The notes under the pieces were generated by a model that was given only the letters and a program-made list of their open reading frames with translations, made no database searches and was not told the origin of the DNA. DNA of 7,839 nucleotides from Micavibrio aeruginosavorus. GTDB lineage: Bacteria; Pseudomonadota; Alphaproteobacteria; Micavibrionales; Micavibrionaceae. The position numbers were made by a program, and so were the translations under genes. The stretch spans positions 1-7,839 of the forward strand of contig QFOT01000106.1 in assembly GCA_003241285.1 (NCBI GenBank), read 5' to 3'. This document shows, piece after piece, positions 1 through 6,861 of this stretch (within the stretch, counting starts at the first letter, position 1; each line of letters opens with the position of its first letter).

Positions 1-1
1 A

Positions 2-949
2 GCCATCAATCTAACCGCTACAAAAACTATTACCCAAAAAGCCAATGAATTAGTTGATACTCATTTGACAAAGCTTGTTGGCGATAAATTCACAGAAGAA
101 CGAAAAGGTCTCGATATTGATCATTTAAATATAACGCTAAAACGTGAAAGCGATAGGACAGGAGCAAATTTTAAGACGACAACTGAAGCATCTATAAAAT
201 GTCCTGCATCTGATATTCTTAGCGAAGGCGAGCAAAGAGCCTTGGCATTATCTGCTTTTTTAACGGAAACGCATGTCATTAGTCCAAATGGACCAATAAT
301 TATAGATGATCCTGTATCATCATTAGACCGAAAGAGAAGTTCTAAAGTCGCTAAAAGATTGGCTTTAGAAGCTCAAAAACGCCAAGTAATTATCTTTACC
401 CATGACCTAATTTTCTACAATGATATTTGCGGCGCAGCGCAAGAATTGAACATTGAACCTGCTAATATAAGCATTGTAACGAATCTTAACGGTTCTGGAT
501 ATGTCGATCCAGCAGGTGAGCCTTGGAAAGGGAAGCCTGTAGAGAAGCGAATAAATATAATAAAAAGCGATTTTGAAAGCGTTAAAAAACTTCATCAAAC
601 TAGCCCTTCTCAATATGAGAAAGAGATAAAAAATATTTATGGCAGGCTAAGGGACACTTATGAACGAGCAGTTGAAGAAAAAATATTTAACAAGGTTATA
701 GTCCGCTATAGCGATGAGGTGCAAACCACAAGGCTGCGATACATAGATTTTTCGGACCAACTGGCGGAAAGCTTTTATCAAGGCATGACAAAAGCGAGCA
801 CTTATAGTCATGACAATCCAGCCGCTGGAAACATTGATTTACCTGATCCTAAGGAACTGGAAAGCGATATAAAACATCTTGAAGATTTTCTCATTGAGCT
901 AAACAAATCCTATATAGCCTGTGAAAAGCGCAGAGCTCATATGAAATAG
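2..949 (+). CDS. AAA/ABC-type ATPase (AAA_13-like), C-terminal part, 5' end outside window
   Basis: The frame is open from base 2 to the TAG at 947-949. A TTG at 65 is not a convincing start because the frame continues upstream, so the true start and Walker A lie outside. Counting from the TTG at 65, an ABC-type signature LSEGEQ is at residues 52-57, Walker B PIIIDDPVSSLD at 77-88 (D-loop included), and a switch histidine in IIFTHD near 113. This order is that of SMC/Rad50-like ABC ATPases of the AAA_13 type, a group that includes PrrC, RloC and many uncharacterised defence-associated ATPases. The tail has LRDTYERAVEE (R196, E200) and a later YSHD (H249), which recalls the R-x3-E...H nuclease triad of PrrC/RloC. 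Many unassigned relatives carry a similar tail, so nuclease activity is inference. It probably binds ATP in the cytoplasm; its partner and substrate are unknown. AT-rich compared with the start of the relaxase gene downstream. Confidence 0.85.
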   Translation, partial: AINLTATKTITQKANELVDTHLTKLVGDKFTEERKGLDIDHLNITLKRESDRTGANFKTTTEASIKCPASDILSEGEQRALALSAFLTETHVISPNGPIIIDDPVSSLDRKRSSKVAKRLALEAQKRQVIIFTHDLIFYNDICGAAQELNIEPANISIVTNLNGSGYVDPAGEPWKGKPVEKRINIIKSDFESVKKLHQTSPSQYEKEIKNIYGRLRDTYERAVEEKIFNKVIVRYSDEVQTTRLRYIDFSDQLAESFYQGMTKASTYSHDNPAAGNIDLPDPKELESDIKHLEDFLIELNKSYIACEKRRAHMK

Positions 950-1020
950 GCTTCATTAGAAATAAATTATATTTCCGTAACTAATAATTAAACTTTAAAT
1001 AGCAAACTGAGAGAATGTTG

Positions 1021-1058
1021 GTCTAACAGCGCACTTACGCAAACTCCGTTTGCAGTGC
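1021..1058 (-). other. oriT: Candidate oriT of MobQ type (inverted repeat plus nic-like core)
   Basis: On the minus strand, a perfect 6-bp inverted repeat with a 3-base loop (GCAAAC/GTTTGC, bases 1039-1053) is followed with no gap by GTAAGTGCGC (bases 1029-1038). The outer arms GCACT (1031-1035) and AGTGC (1054-1058) also pair, giving an extended imperfect stem. Inverted repeat then TAAGTGCG is the layout of R1162/RSF1010-family origins, where MobA cuts just after the core G. By analogy the cut would fall between bases 1030 and 1029 on the minus strand. The site sits about 80-100 bp upstream of a MobA/MobL relaxase gene, the usual place. The bases after the core (CTGTT) differ from the usual CCCT, so the exact nick is uncertain. 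Confidence 0.65.
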
Positions 1059-1078
1059 TTAAGAAAGACACCGCGAAA

Positions 1079-1105
1079 TCGGTTATTTGAGGGTCAAATA
1101 ACCGA
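1079..1105. repeat. Perfect 12-bp inverted repeat with GGG loop upstream of the relaxase gene
   Basis: Bases 1079-1090 (TCGGTTATTTGA) and 1094-1105 (TCAAATAACCGA) are exact reverse complements separated by GGG. The hairpin lies between the oriT-like site and the Shine-Dalgarno of the relaxase gene, ending about 30 bases before the TTG start. No T-run follows on either strand, so it is not a standard terminator. It may be an operator, an accessory relaxosome site, or an mRNA leader structure controlling relaxase expression. Confidence 0.75.
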
Positions 1106-1134
1106 CGAAAATCACATGGGTTCGGGGGAACTCG

Positions 1135-3303
1135 TTGGCGATTTATCATTGCAGCTTGCGCAGCTTTTCGCGGGGATTGGGCCACTCAGCCGTGGCCGCT
1201 GCGGCATATCGTTCCGGCGAGAATTTGAAGGACGAGCGGACTGGCAGGTTTCACAACTACCAAAACCGCAAAGGTGTTGCTGACACTTTTATCCTTACCC
1301 CCGGAAACGTGAGCGATACTTACCAAGATCGTATCACTCTATGGAGCGCAGCCGAAAGCTCTGAGACCCGTAAGAATTCCCGCGTGGCTCGTGAGGTCAT
1401 TCTGGCTCTGCCTTACGAGCTTACAGATAATCAACGTCTGTGCCTAACGCGGGACATGGCTGCTTATCTGGTAGAGAAATATCAAGTAGCGGTCGATGCC
1501 GCGATCCATACGCCCGTTGAAAAGGATGGGCACGATCCCCGCAATCATCACGCCCATCTTTTGTTCACGACCCGTGAACTCTCCAGTGAAGGCTTTGGCA
1601 AAAAGACCCGTATACTTGACGACCGGGAGCAAGGCCCTGTTCAGGTAGAGCTCATTCGGGATGTTTGGGAAGCCCTTGCCAATGAAGCCTTAAAGGCCGC
1701 AGGGTTTGAGACAAGGATCGATAAGCGCAGTCTGGAAGATCAAGGCATCGACCGTATCCCGCAAACCCATATCGGCAATACTGCGACCCATGCCGATGAA
1801 GAGGAAGATTCAGAAGAGGGCGACAGCAAGGATGAAGATGAAGGCGAAACAGACACGGATGGTAAGTCAGGTTCCGGAGATACAGGGACTATTGAGCCGA
1901 ACCTAAAAGCTAAAGAAGCAGAGATCACGCCGAAGAAAGACCCTGATAACAAGCGTGAGGCGAAAGCTCGTGAAGTAGATAACAAAGTAATAGACAAGGG
2001 CAGAAGCCGAGCCGATTTTGTACATGAGATCAAAAAGCTGAATGAGCAAAGGGCGGCGTTCTCCGATGTGCCGCTTAAGATTCAGATAGAAAAGATCGAT
2101 AGGCTGATGGACCGCCTCGATGGTCGGCTGGAGAAACTCAAAACCCTGTCAGATAAAACCAGCCTGCCTGAAAGATTGAAAGTCGTAATTCTTTCTCTTT
2201 TTGGCAAAGCTAAAGACGCTATCGTTTTTAGAGAAGAATACAGGCAGGAACGTAAACTCACAGCAGATGAGCGCATAGTTAGGGCAGAGCGGCAACAAGC
2301 CCGATACGGCAAGGCATACAGAGTTGGCATTCATGAGCAGATACGTGAAATGCGAGAAAACATTCAAACTCTTAAAACCAAAGAAACGGAATACAAAAAA
2401 TATGATGCTTTTGTAAGTTTGATTGAGCGGCGAATAGAGCAAGTTAAAGCAGAGAAAGGTTTCTTGCCTCCATTGCCCATCAAACCGGAATGGACACAGA
2501 AGGTTGTTACTAAGCAAGCCGTAAATTCAAAAATTGGTCTTGAGGCAAAACAGATTAAAGAAAAAATGCCAATAGAAAGCAGGTTTTCGGATAAACAAGA
2601 GAGACTAGCGCCAGTGTTCAAATCTACTGGAGCCAAGACCCAGGCGGAAACAGTAGTTAAACCGGAAAAGAGCTTTACCAAGGCAGTATCACCCATCAAA
2701 GCGGGCACGGAAGCAGGGCGAGATCAATCAAAGGCTCTGATAAAAGAAACGTCTTCAGACAAGATAAATTTTAAAGAAACCCCCGAAGTAAAATCAGCTG
2801 TAAATACAAAAGACTGGAAAATAACTGCGAATGAAAAAATGCGGCCTTTTATGGATAAAATTCAAAAGGAAATACAAGAAGCTAAAGCCAAGGCGACCAA
2901 CGAGAATGCGAATAAGAAATCTACCTTAAGTGAGGCATTTAATAATCCTAAACCTGAAGTTAAAAGAACTACAACGGAAGATGTTTTAAATAAGGTCAGA
3001 AAAGAAGCTCAACAAGCAAGGCAGAATGTCCCACCTGAGTTTAGGGCGGCTCCTTATGAACCTCCTCCAAATACATCAAAGCCTGAGCCGACGGCATCGA
3101 GCGCATTCAGCCAAGCATGGCAGGCGGCTAATCCGACACCGGAAAGTGAAATCATACCTGAACCAGAAATACATAAAACTGGAAGCCAAGAGGCTGAGCC
3201 TAAAAAACCTAGGAGCAGGATGTCCGCAGCATTTAATAATGCAGCTTCAACAGAAGCACAGAATCCTTCATCCTCTATAGACCCCACTCCAGAACTTAAA
3301 TGA
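1135..3303 (+). CDS. mobA: MobA/MobL family conjugative relaxase (MobQ)
   Basis: Encodes a 722-aa relaxase that should nick oriT, stay bound to the DNA 5' end through a tyrosine, and pilot the strand through a type IV secretion channel. The TTG start is chosen because the protein then begins MAIYH, the standard N-terminus of the family, with GGGGGAA 4 bases upstream. Motif I is AAAAYRSGE with catalytic Tyr25, followed by LKDERTG. Motif III is NHHAH at 137-141, with His125 (AAIHTP), His139 and His141 as likely metal ligands, then LLFTTR and FGKKTRILD. The nuclease domain ends near residue 210. An acidic tract (about 221-245) and a long Lys/Glu-rich, partly coiled-coil and Pro-rich tail follow. 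There is no TraA-type helicase domain. Three short S-x-A-F motifs (S599, S655, S697) lie in the tail. The 5' third is clearly GC-richer than the tail region. Confidence 0.93.
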   Translation: MAIYHCSLRSFSRGLGHSAVAAAAYRSGENLKDERTGRFHNYQNRKGVADTFILTPGNVSDTYQDRITLWSAAESSETRKNSRVAREVILALPYELTDNQRLCLTRDMAAYLVEKYQVAVDAAIHTPVEKDGHDPRNHHAHLLFTTRELSSEGFGKKTRILDDREQGPVQVELIRDVWEALANEALKAAGFETRIDKRSLEDQGIDRIPQTHIGNTATHADEEEDSEEGDSKDEDEGETDTDGKSGSGDTGTIEPNLKAKEAEITPKKDPDNKREAKAREVDNKVIDKGRSRADFVHEIKKLNEQRAAFSDVPLKIQIEKIDRLMDRLDGRLEKLKTLSDKTSLPERLKVVILSLFGKAKDAIVFREEYRQERKLTADERIVRAERQQARYGKAYRVGIHEQIREMRENIQTLKTKETEYKKYDAFVSLIERRIEQVKAEKGFLPPLPIKPEWTQKVVTKQAVNSKIGLEAKQIKEKMPIESRFSDKQERLAPVFKSTGAKTQAETVVKPEKSFTKAVSPIKAGTEAGRDQSKALIKETSSDKINFKETPEVKSAVNTKDWKITANEKMRPFMDKIQKEIQEAKAKATNENANKKSTLSEAFNNPKPEVKRTTTEDVLNKVRKEAQQARQNVPPEFRAAPYEPPPNTSKPEPTASSAFSQAWQAANPTPESEIIPEPEIHKTGSQEAEPKKPRSRMSAAFNNAASTEAQNPSSSIDPTPELK

Positions 3304-3399
3304 GCTATTAATCAATGATCGTCGTAAGAAAAATTACATGGTATTCTTAAGAACTCTTTGTTTAATTAATTGTCACTTTTTAATCTGGATAATCTATCT

Positions 3400-4191
3400 A
3401 TGAAGTATATTCTTCTGCTACTTGTGAGCATCGTAATCTTTGCGCCTAAAACCTTTGCTGCTGAAATCTTGATGAATGAAAGAACTTCCTTGTTCGAGAA
3501 GCATCATTATGAGAGCTGGAGCGGCAAGGCTGAAATGGATTATTATGTCCTGAAACCTCTTAACTATGACCCACAGAAATTTTATCCTTTGGTTGTAAAT
3601 CTTCATGGAGGTACAGGGCGTGCCCTTGGAGCCTATGCACTTTCAGCACCTCAATTGAGAGAAAATTTTCCGGCTTTCATCTTAGTGCCACACGTGACAG
3701 GAGTTTCAAGCTGGGAAGTTGAGGCTTATGAAGATTTTTGGCCCATCCCAAATACCCACGTGATGAGAATTATTAAGACGCTTATGAAAGAATACTCAAT
3801 TGATGAAAATCGAATTTATTTAACTGGGCATTCAATGGGAGGCTTCGGCACATTTGGAATGGTTGCGCAATATCCTGATTTTTTTGCCGTGGCTGCTCCC
3901 TTATGCGGCGGTGGGGATATATCCGATGCACCTAAGATGGTCGATACTCAAATGTGGATTTTCCATGGCAACAAAGACCGGAATATATCTGTTGAAAAGA
4001 GTCGGAATATATCCAAGGCTATAGCGAAAGCTGGTGGTACAAAAGTCTATTACACTGAATATCCTATAGGACATGATGTATGGACGCTAGTTTACGATAA
4101 GTTTTATTTCTGGTCTGCGCTATTTAAACAGCGTAGGGAAATTCAAGATGCAAGCTTCTCAAAAGTCTTGAAGGATGCTTTTTCTTTTTAA
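3400..4191 (+). CDS. Exported alpha/beta-hydrolase, predicted esterase/peptidase (COG4099-like)
   Basis: 263 aa. The ATG at 3400 is preferred over an in-frame TTG at 3370, because it puts a signal peptide at the very start (MKYILLLLVSIVIFAPKTFA, likely cut near residues 20-21) and a weak GGA lies about 10 bases upstream. The mature protein is an alpha/beta-hydrolase. It has VVNLHGG at 66-71 (oxyanion region), nucleophile elbow GHSMGG with Ser145, LCGGGD at 168-173, FHGNKD with probable catalytic Asp193, and GHDVW with His225. Motif order and the ICGGGD/GHD-W pattern match the COG4099 predicted peptidase / PHB-depolymerase-like esterase group. It probably hydrolyses esters in the periplasm or outside; the substrate cannot be read from the sequence. 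It stands alone: 96 bp after the relaxase gene and followed by a long intergenic stretch. The catalytic triad is complete. Confidence 0.88.
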   Translation: MKYILLLLVSIVIFAPKTFAAEILMNERTSLFEKHHYESWSGKAEMDYYVLKPLNYDPQKFYPLVVNLHGGTGRALGAYALSAPQLRENFPAFILVPHVTGVSSWEVEAYEDFWPIPNTHVMRIIKTLMKEYSIDENRIYLTGHSMGGFGTFGMVAQYPDFFAVAAPLCGGGDISDAPKMVDTQMWIFHGNKDRNISVEKSRNISKAIAKAGGTKVYYTEYPIGHDVWTLVYDKFYFWSALFKQRREIQDASFSKVLKDAFSF

Positions 4192-4286
4192 ATAGAGTAT
4201 TTTTCTCGGCTTATTTTCAAATAGCCTAATAAACCATAGCAATACGATCAAACACACATACATTGATACTTGCTAATTCCATAAGA

Positions 4287-4311
4287 AAAGCTTGGTTAAG
4301 TGGTAAGCTTT
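4287..4311. repeat. 7-bp inverted repeat (AAAGCTT/AAGCTTT)
   Basis: AAAGCTT at 4287-4293 and AAGCTTT at 4305-4311 flank an 11-base loop, about 40 bp upstream of the TTGACA at 4351. The spacing would suit a regulator-binding site for the downstream operon, but a 7-bp match in AT-rich DNA could be chance. Confidence 0.3.
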
Positions 4312-4350
4312 CTGTTCGAGGCGCATATTGAAATCAAATTTCTCATTGTG

Positions 4351-4379
4351 TTGACAGTATGTTTATCTTTAGCAGAATG
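4351..4379 (+). promoter_or_regulatory. Candidate sigma-70-type promoter for the 4417/4509 operon
   Basis: A perfect -35 box TTGACA lies at 4351-4356. With a 17-base spacer the -10 would be AGAATG at 4374-4379, which is poor. Alphaproteobacterial promoters often keep a strong TTGAC and a loose -10. It is placed about 40 bases before the Shine-Dalgarno of the first ORF. Confidence 0.35.
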
Positions 4380-4416
4380 TTCACTAATCGAAAGCCGACT
4401 GGGGAGGGCTTGAAAG

Positions 4417-4512
4417 ATGTTTCCAAATGATAGTTATACTCTGAGCGATAGCTCTACACATTTCCATTTCAAAAATATAATATTACTTATACTTAAGGGC
4501 AGCACTCTATGA
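4417..4512 (+). CDS. Possible 31-aa small protein or leader ORF
   Basis: An ATG at 4417 opens 31 codons ending at TGA 4510-4512. It is preceded by a strong purine-rich GGGGAGGG (4401-4408) 8 bases upstream. Its stop overlaps the start of the next gene in the arrangement ATGA, so translation could be coupled. The peptide has a polar, Ser/His-containing first half and a short hydrophobic stretch (NIILLILKG) near the end, so it could touch a membrane. I recognise no family. The well-placed ribosome site and the stop/start overlap argue that it is translated, either as a small protein or only to feed ribosomes to the 4509 gene. The short length makes chance possible. Confidence 0.35.
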   Translation: MFPNDSYTLSDSSTHFHFKNIILLILKGSTL

Positions 4513-5002
4513 CAGCGCGGTCAAAGAATTTGTTATTGGCGCTTTTTATTGTTGTAGCGCTGTCTTCATCTGTCTACGGCGTTTTGTACAAGATAGGGCA
4601 TGGCCTCTTTGGCAATGTTTTATGTGAGCAGTGGTACCCAGGAATGCCTCCAGAAAGAAAGATTGCCATTGTTTTGCAGCATGTATCTCGAGCTAAATCT
4701 GTTCGTGTTGTATTGACAGATCGTAATAACGGCAAGAAGTATGATGATCTTGACAGGCAAACTCCTATTGAAAATCCAGTTGAACTTTTGCTGACACAGC
4801 CTGGTTGCTGCAGAATCTTTTCGCAGCGCACAGCGGGTACTGATAACCCTTCGCAAATATTATCTAAAGGTGATGAGGGTGTTGTTGTTATCAGCTACAG
4901 ACATAAGTCGAAGATAACTGGAGAGTTTTTGCCCGACGCTAAAGTTTCAGAATCTTTTGACTATAACGACTGTAAAAATAGCTTTAGGGGGGGCAGAGTA
5001 AG

Positions 5003-5006
<4 letters not shown>
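4509..5006 (+). CDS. Hypothetical membrane-anchored protein, 165 aa
   Basis: Not recognised. The N-terminus has a positive start (MTARSK) and a single hydrophobic segment at about residues 8-27, so the protein is either anchored in the inner membrane facing the periplasm or secreted after cleavage. The rest is soluble, with four cysteines (39, 100, 101, 155). The CC pair sits in QPGCCRIFSQ, and disulfides are plausible in the periplasm. A beta-rich pattern is suggested by alternating hydrophobic residues (KSVRVVLT, EGVVVISYRH). The start is supported by AAGGGC about 9 bases upstream and the ATGA overlap with the small ORF before it. Its own TGA overlaps the ATG of the next gene (5003), so the two are very likely co-translated. 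A run of seven Gs near its 3' end also serves as Shine-Dalgarno for the next gene. Confidence 0.7.
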
Positions 5007-5461
<455 letters not shown>

Positions 5462-5540
5462 TAAATTACAAACTATCTCTTGCATAAAAGCCAGACTTAC
5501 AACCTGTAGGATAATCAGAAGAAAAAATTTCTAATATGAT

Positions 5541-5569
5541 TTGACAGCGCTCTTAATGTGAGGGACTAT
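5541..5569 (+). promoter_or_regulatory. Candidate sigma-70-type promoter for the 5599 operon
   Basis: A perfect TTGACA (5541-5546) followed after 17 bases by GACTAT (5564-5569), a weak -10. It lies about 50 bases upstream of the lipoprotein start in the 137-bp gap after the TC-repeat gene. The first seven bases (TTGACAG) match the candidate promoter at 4351. Confidence 0.35.
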
Positions 5570-5598
5570 TCGACAGTCGTATTTATTGGGGAAGAGTA

Positions 5599-6042
5599 AT
5601 GAAGAATTTATTTCTATTTATAACACTCGCTTTACTGGCTTGTGTTATAATATCTTGCAAGCGTGATCCTTTTGCAGCGAATTATGACATTGAAGCATTC
5701 TCACTGAAAGATTTCAACGATCATAAGGAACTGGCGAAGTTTCTGGAGCCGCATTTCCCGCCAGGAACGCCCAGAAAATATATCGAGCATATCCTAATCG
5801 ATGTTGGCAAGATGCAAAAAACAGCCGAAGTGCCATGGGATGTTTATAAAGATGCCTCGGGTTTAGGGCACGGTAATAAATATAAAGATATTTTAAAAAG
5901 TTTTAAAAGCGACCACAAAGTTGTGTATCGTGCGGCTGGTTCCAGCAATATCGTTAGCTGGATGGTAGCAGCTCATTATGATGAAAAAGATAATTTATTG
6001 CTCATGGATGCGTATGGAAATTTAATATCCAAGAAGGAATAA
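5599..6042 (+). CDS. Small lipoprotein, 147 aa, function unknown
   Basis: The ATG at 5599 has a strong GGGGAAGAG a few bases upstream. The N-terminus is a lipoprotein signal peptide: MKN, a hydrophobic core, then lipobox IISC with Cys20 as the likely lipidated residue (an alternative LLAC gives Cys15). Lys at position +2 after Cys20 does not signal inner-membrane retention, so the outer membrane is likely. The mature part is about 127 aa with a helical stretch (KDFNDHKELAKFLEPHF) and the turn FPPGTPRKYIEHIL, a pattern seen in small envelope lipoproteins but not enough to name a family. The C-terminus (LLLMDAYGNLISKK) looks like a beta hairpin. It heads the operon that leads to the GH19-RTX gene, so a protective or accessory role against a wall-degrading enzyme is possible but not shown. 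Confidence 0.75.
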   Translation: MKNLFLFITLALLACVIISCKRDPFAANYDIEAFSLKDFNDHKELAKFLEPHFPPGTPRKYIEHILIDVGKMQKTAEVPWDVYKDASGLGHGNKYKDILKSFKSDHKVVYRAAGSSNIVSWMVAAHYDEKDNLLLMDAYGNLISKKE

Positions 6043-6046
6043 GCCA

Positions 6047-6286
6047 ATGGCTCATACTGATAGGGAGCGTCTGATGCTCGCTTGGATTGGCCGTTTTCTT
6101 TATGGGGTCGAGACGCATTTTTTTGATAAATCGCCTCACGCTGATGCTGGTTATGCAACAACTTATACAGATATTGATGCCTGTGGCTATAAAAGGGATA
6201 TCGATCGTCTTGGAGAACAAGAATCTAAAGAGAGTTACTTATATTCAATAAAGAAAAACAAAGAATTTTGGGAGAGTAAACAATGA
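6047..6286 (+). CDS. Hypothetical small protein, 79 aa
   Basis: Not recognised. The ATG at 6047 follows the previous stop by 4 bases, with AAGAAGGAA over the end of the upstream gene as ribosome site. The TGA overlaps the next ATG (ATGA at 6283-6286). There is no signal peptide and no membrane helix. The N-terminal half has a moderately hydrophobic helix (RLMLAWIGRFLYGVETHFF), the middle is rich in Tyr, Asp and Thr, and the C-terminus is charged (SIKKNKEFWESKQ). It is expected to be cytoplasmic. The tight packing on both sides argues that it is a real operon member despite its size. It could serve a chaperone-like or regulatory role for its neighbours, but nothing in the sequence shows this. 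Confidence 0.65.
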   Translation: MAHTDRERLMLAWIGRFLYGVETHFFDKSPHADAGYATTYTDIDACGYKRDIDRLGEQESKESYLYSIKKNKEFWESKQ

Positions 6287-6849
6287 AGCTACTAAATAAA
6301 TTTAAATTTATAAGTTTCAAGGTAATAATTATTACGATATTTTTAATTCTTTCTTTCGATGTCCAAGCTGATAGTAATGTGCCTAATACAGGCGGTACAT
6401 TTGATAAAAGCGAACAATATAAAGGTCAGCGTAATATTAGTTGCGGTGAAGAAAAAGTTGAAATTCCTGAATTTTTTCCAATTAGCAGAGAAAATCTATT
6501 CATCAGATATTCTAAAGCAAATTGTAGCAGTGAAAATTTTGAGATGGTTATGGGTATCGGCAAAAATTGTGCTGGGGAGCAAATATGTTTCACTCATTCA
6601 TTTTCTAAGCAGAAACTAGCTGATCGATATATAAATTCAGCACTCGATGAAATCTTTAGTCAGGGTCTAAAGGCGAGAAAATTAAACGAAGAAAAAACAG
6701 GTTATCTTATGCCTGTAAAAGTTTATGCATATCCAGGTCCGTTAAGAATCATATGGATAGATAGGAATTATATTTACATGATTGGTCAAAAGGGTGGCGA
6801 TGAAAGCACTTTAATAAAATCTGCCAATTCCTTAATCAATAAAAATTAA
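6283..6849 (+). CDS. Exported four-cysteine hypothetical protein, 188 aa
   Basis: Not recognised. The start overlaps the previous stop (ATGA), with GGGAG about 9 bases upstream. The N-terminus is a signal peptide: Lys-rich MKLLNKFKF, hydrophobic VIIITIFLILSF, then a VQA site giving cleavage near residues 29-30. The mature protein carries exactly four cysteines (54, 81, 96, 102), which could form two disulfides in the periplasm or outside. The C-terminal half has YLMPVKVYAYPGPLRIIWID and RNYIYMIGQKG, a beta-strand-rich pattern. Strongly AT-rich. It ends 12 bp before the GH19-RTX gene, so the two are almost certainly on one transcript. As an exported protein next to a secreted wall hydrolase, it is a candidate inhibitor or immunity factor; this is inference from position only. 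Confidence 0.75.
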   Translation: MKLLNKFKFISFKVIIITIFLILSFDVQADSNVPNTGGTFDKSEQYKGQRNISCGEEKVEIPEFFPISRENLFIRYSKANCSSENFEMVMGIGKNCAGEQICFTHSFSKQKLADRYINSALDEIFSQGLKARKLNEEKTGYLMPVKVYAYPGPLRIIWIDRNYIYMIGQKGGDESTLIKSANSLINKN

Positions 6850-6861
6850 AGGAGATTTCCA

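Larger units (their letters stand above)
4192..4508. other. Intergenic region between hydrolase and small-protein operon
   Basis: A 317-bp AT-rich stretch with no long gene. Its contents are a weak bulged hairpin just after the hydrolase stop (4208-4226, no T-run after it), an inverted repeat AAAGCTT/AAGCTTT at 4287-4311 with an 11-base loop, a TTGACA promoter candidate at 4351, and a possible 31-codon ORF at 4417-4512. I see no tRNA or recognisable riboswitch. Confidence 0.6.

Noticed and set aside
959..975. GAAATA/TATTTC inverted repeat after the ATPase gene as terminator
   Set aside because: Only 6 AT bp, no GC in the core and no T-run; likely chance in AT-rich DNA.
1050..1283. 77-aa + strand ORF overlapping oriT and the relaxase start
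   Set aside because: It runs across the oriT hairpin and the relaxase N-terminal codons in another frame and shows no recognisable sequence.
1740..2033. 97-aa Ser-rich ORF on the minus strand
   Set aside because: It is the reverse reading of the acidic and Lys/Glu-rich segment of the relaxase gene, which has clear family motifs on the + strand. It has no independent support.
3370..3399. Upstream TTG start for the alpha/beta-hydrolase
   Set aside because: It would add ten residues before a well-formed signal peptide that begins at the ATG at 3400.
3979..4013. Direct repeat CGGAATATATC, two copies 24 bp apart
   Set aside because: It lies inside the hydrolase gene, is in phase with codons (RNIS twice), and has no target-site or CRISPR-like context.
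4208..4226. Hairpin after the hydrolase stop as terminator
   Set aside because: The stem is short and bulged (GGCT-T-ATT with AAT-AGCC), and no T-run follows it.
4305..4325. tRNA-like GTTCGAG segment
   Set aside because: There is no acceptor stem, anticodon arm or D-arm around it.
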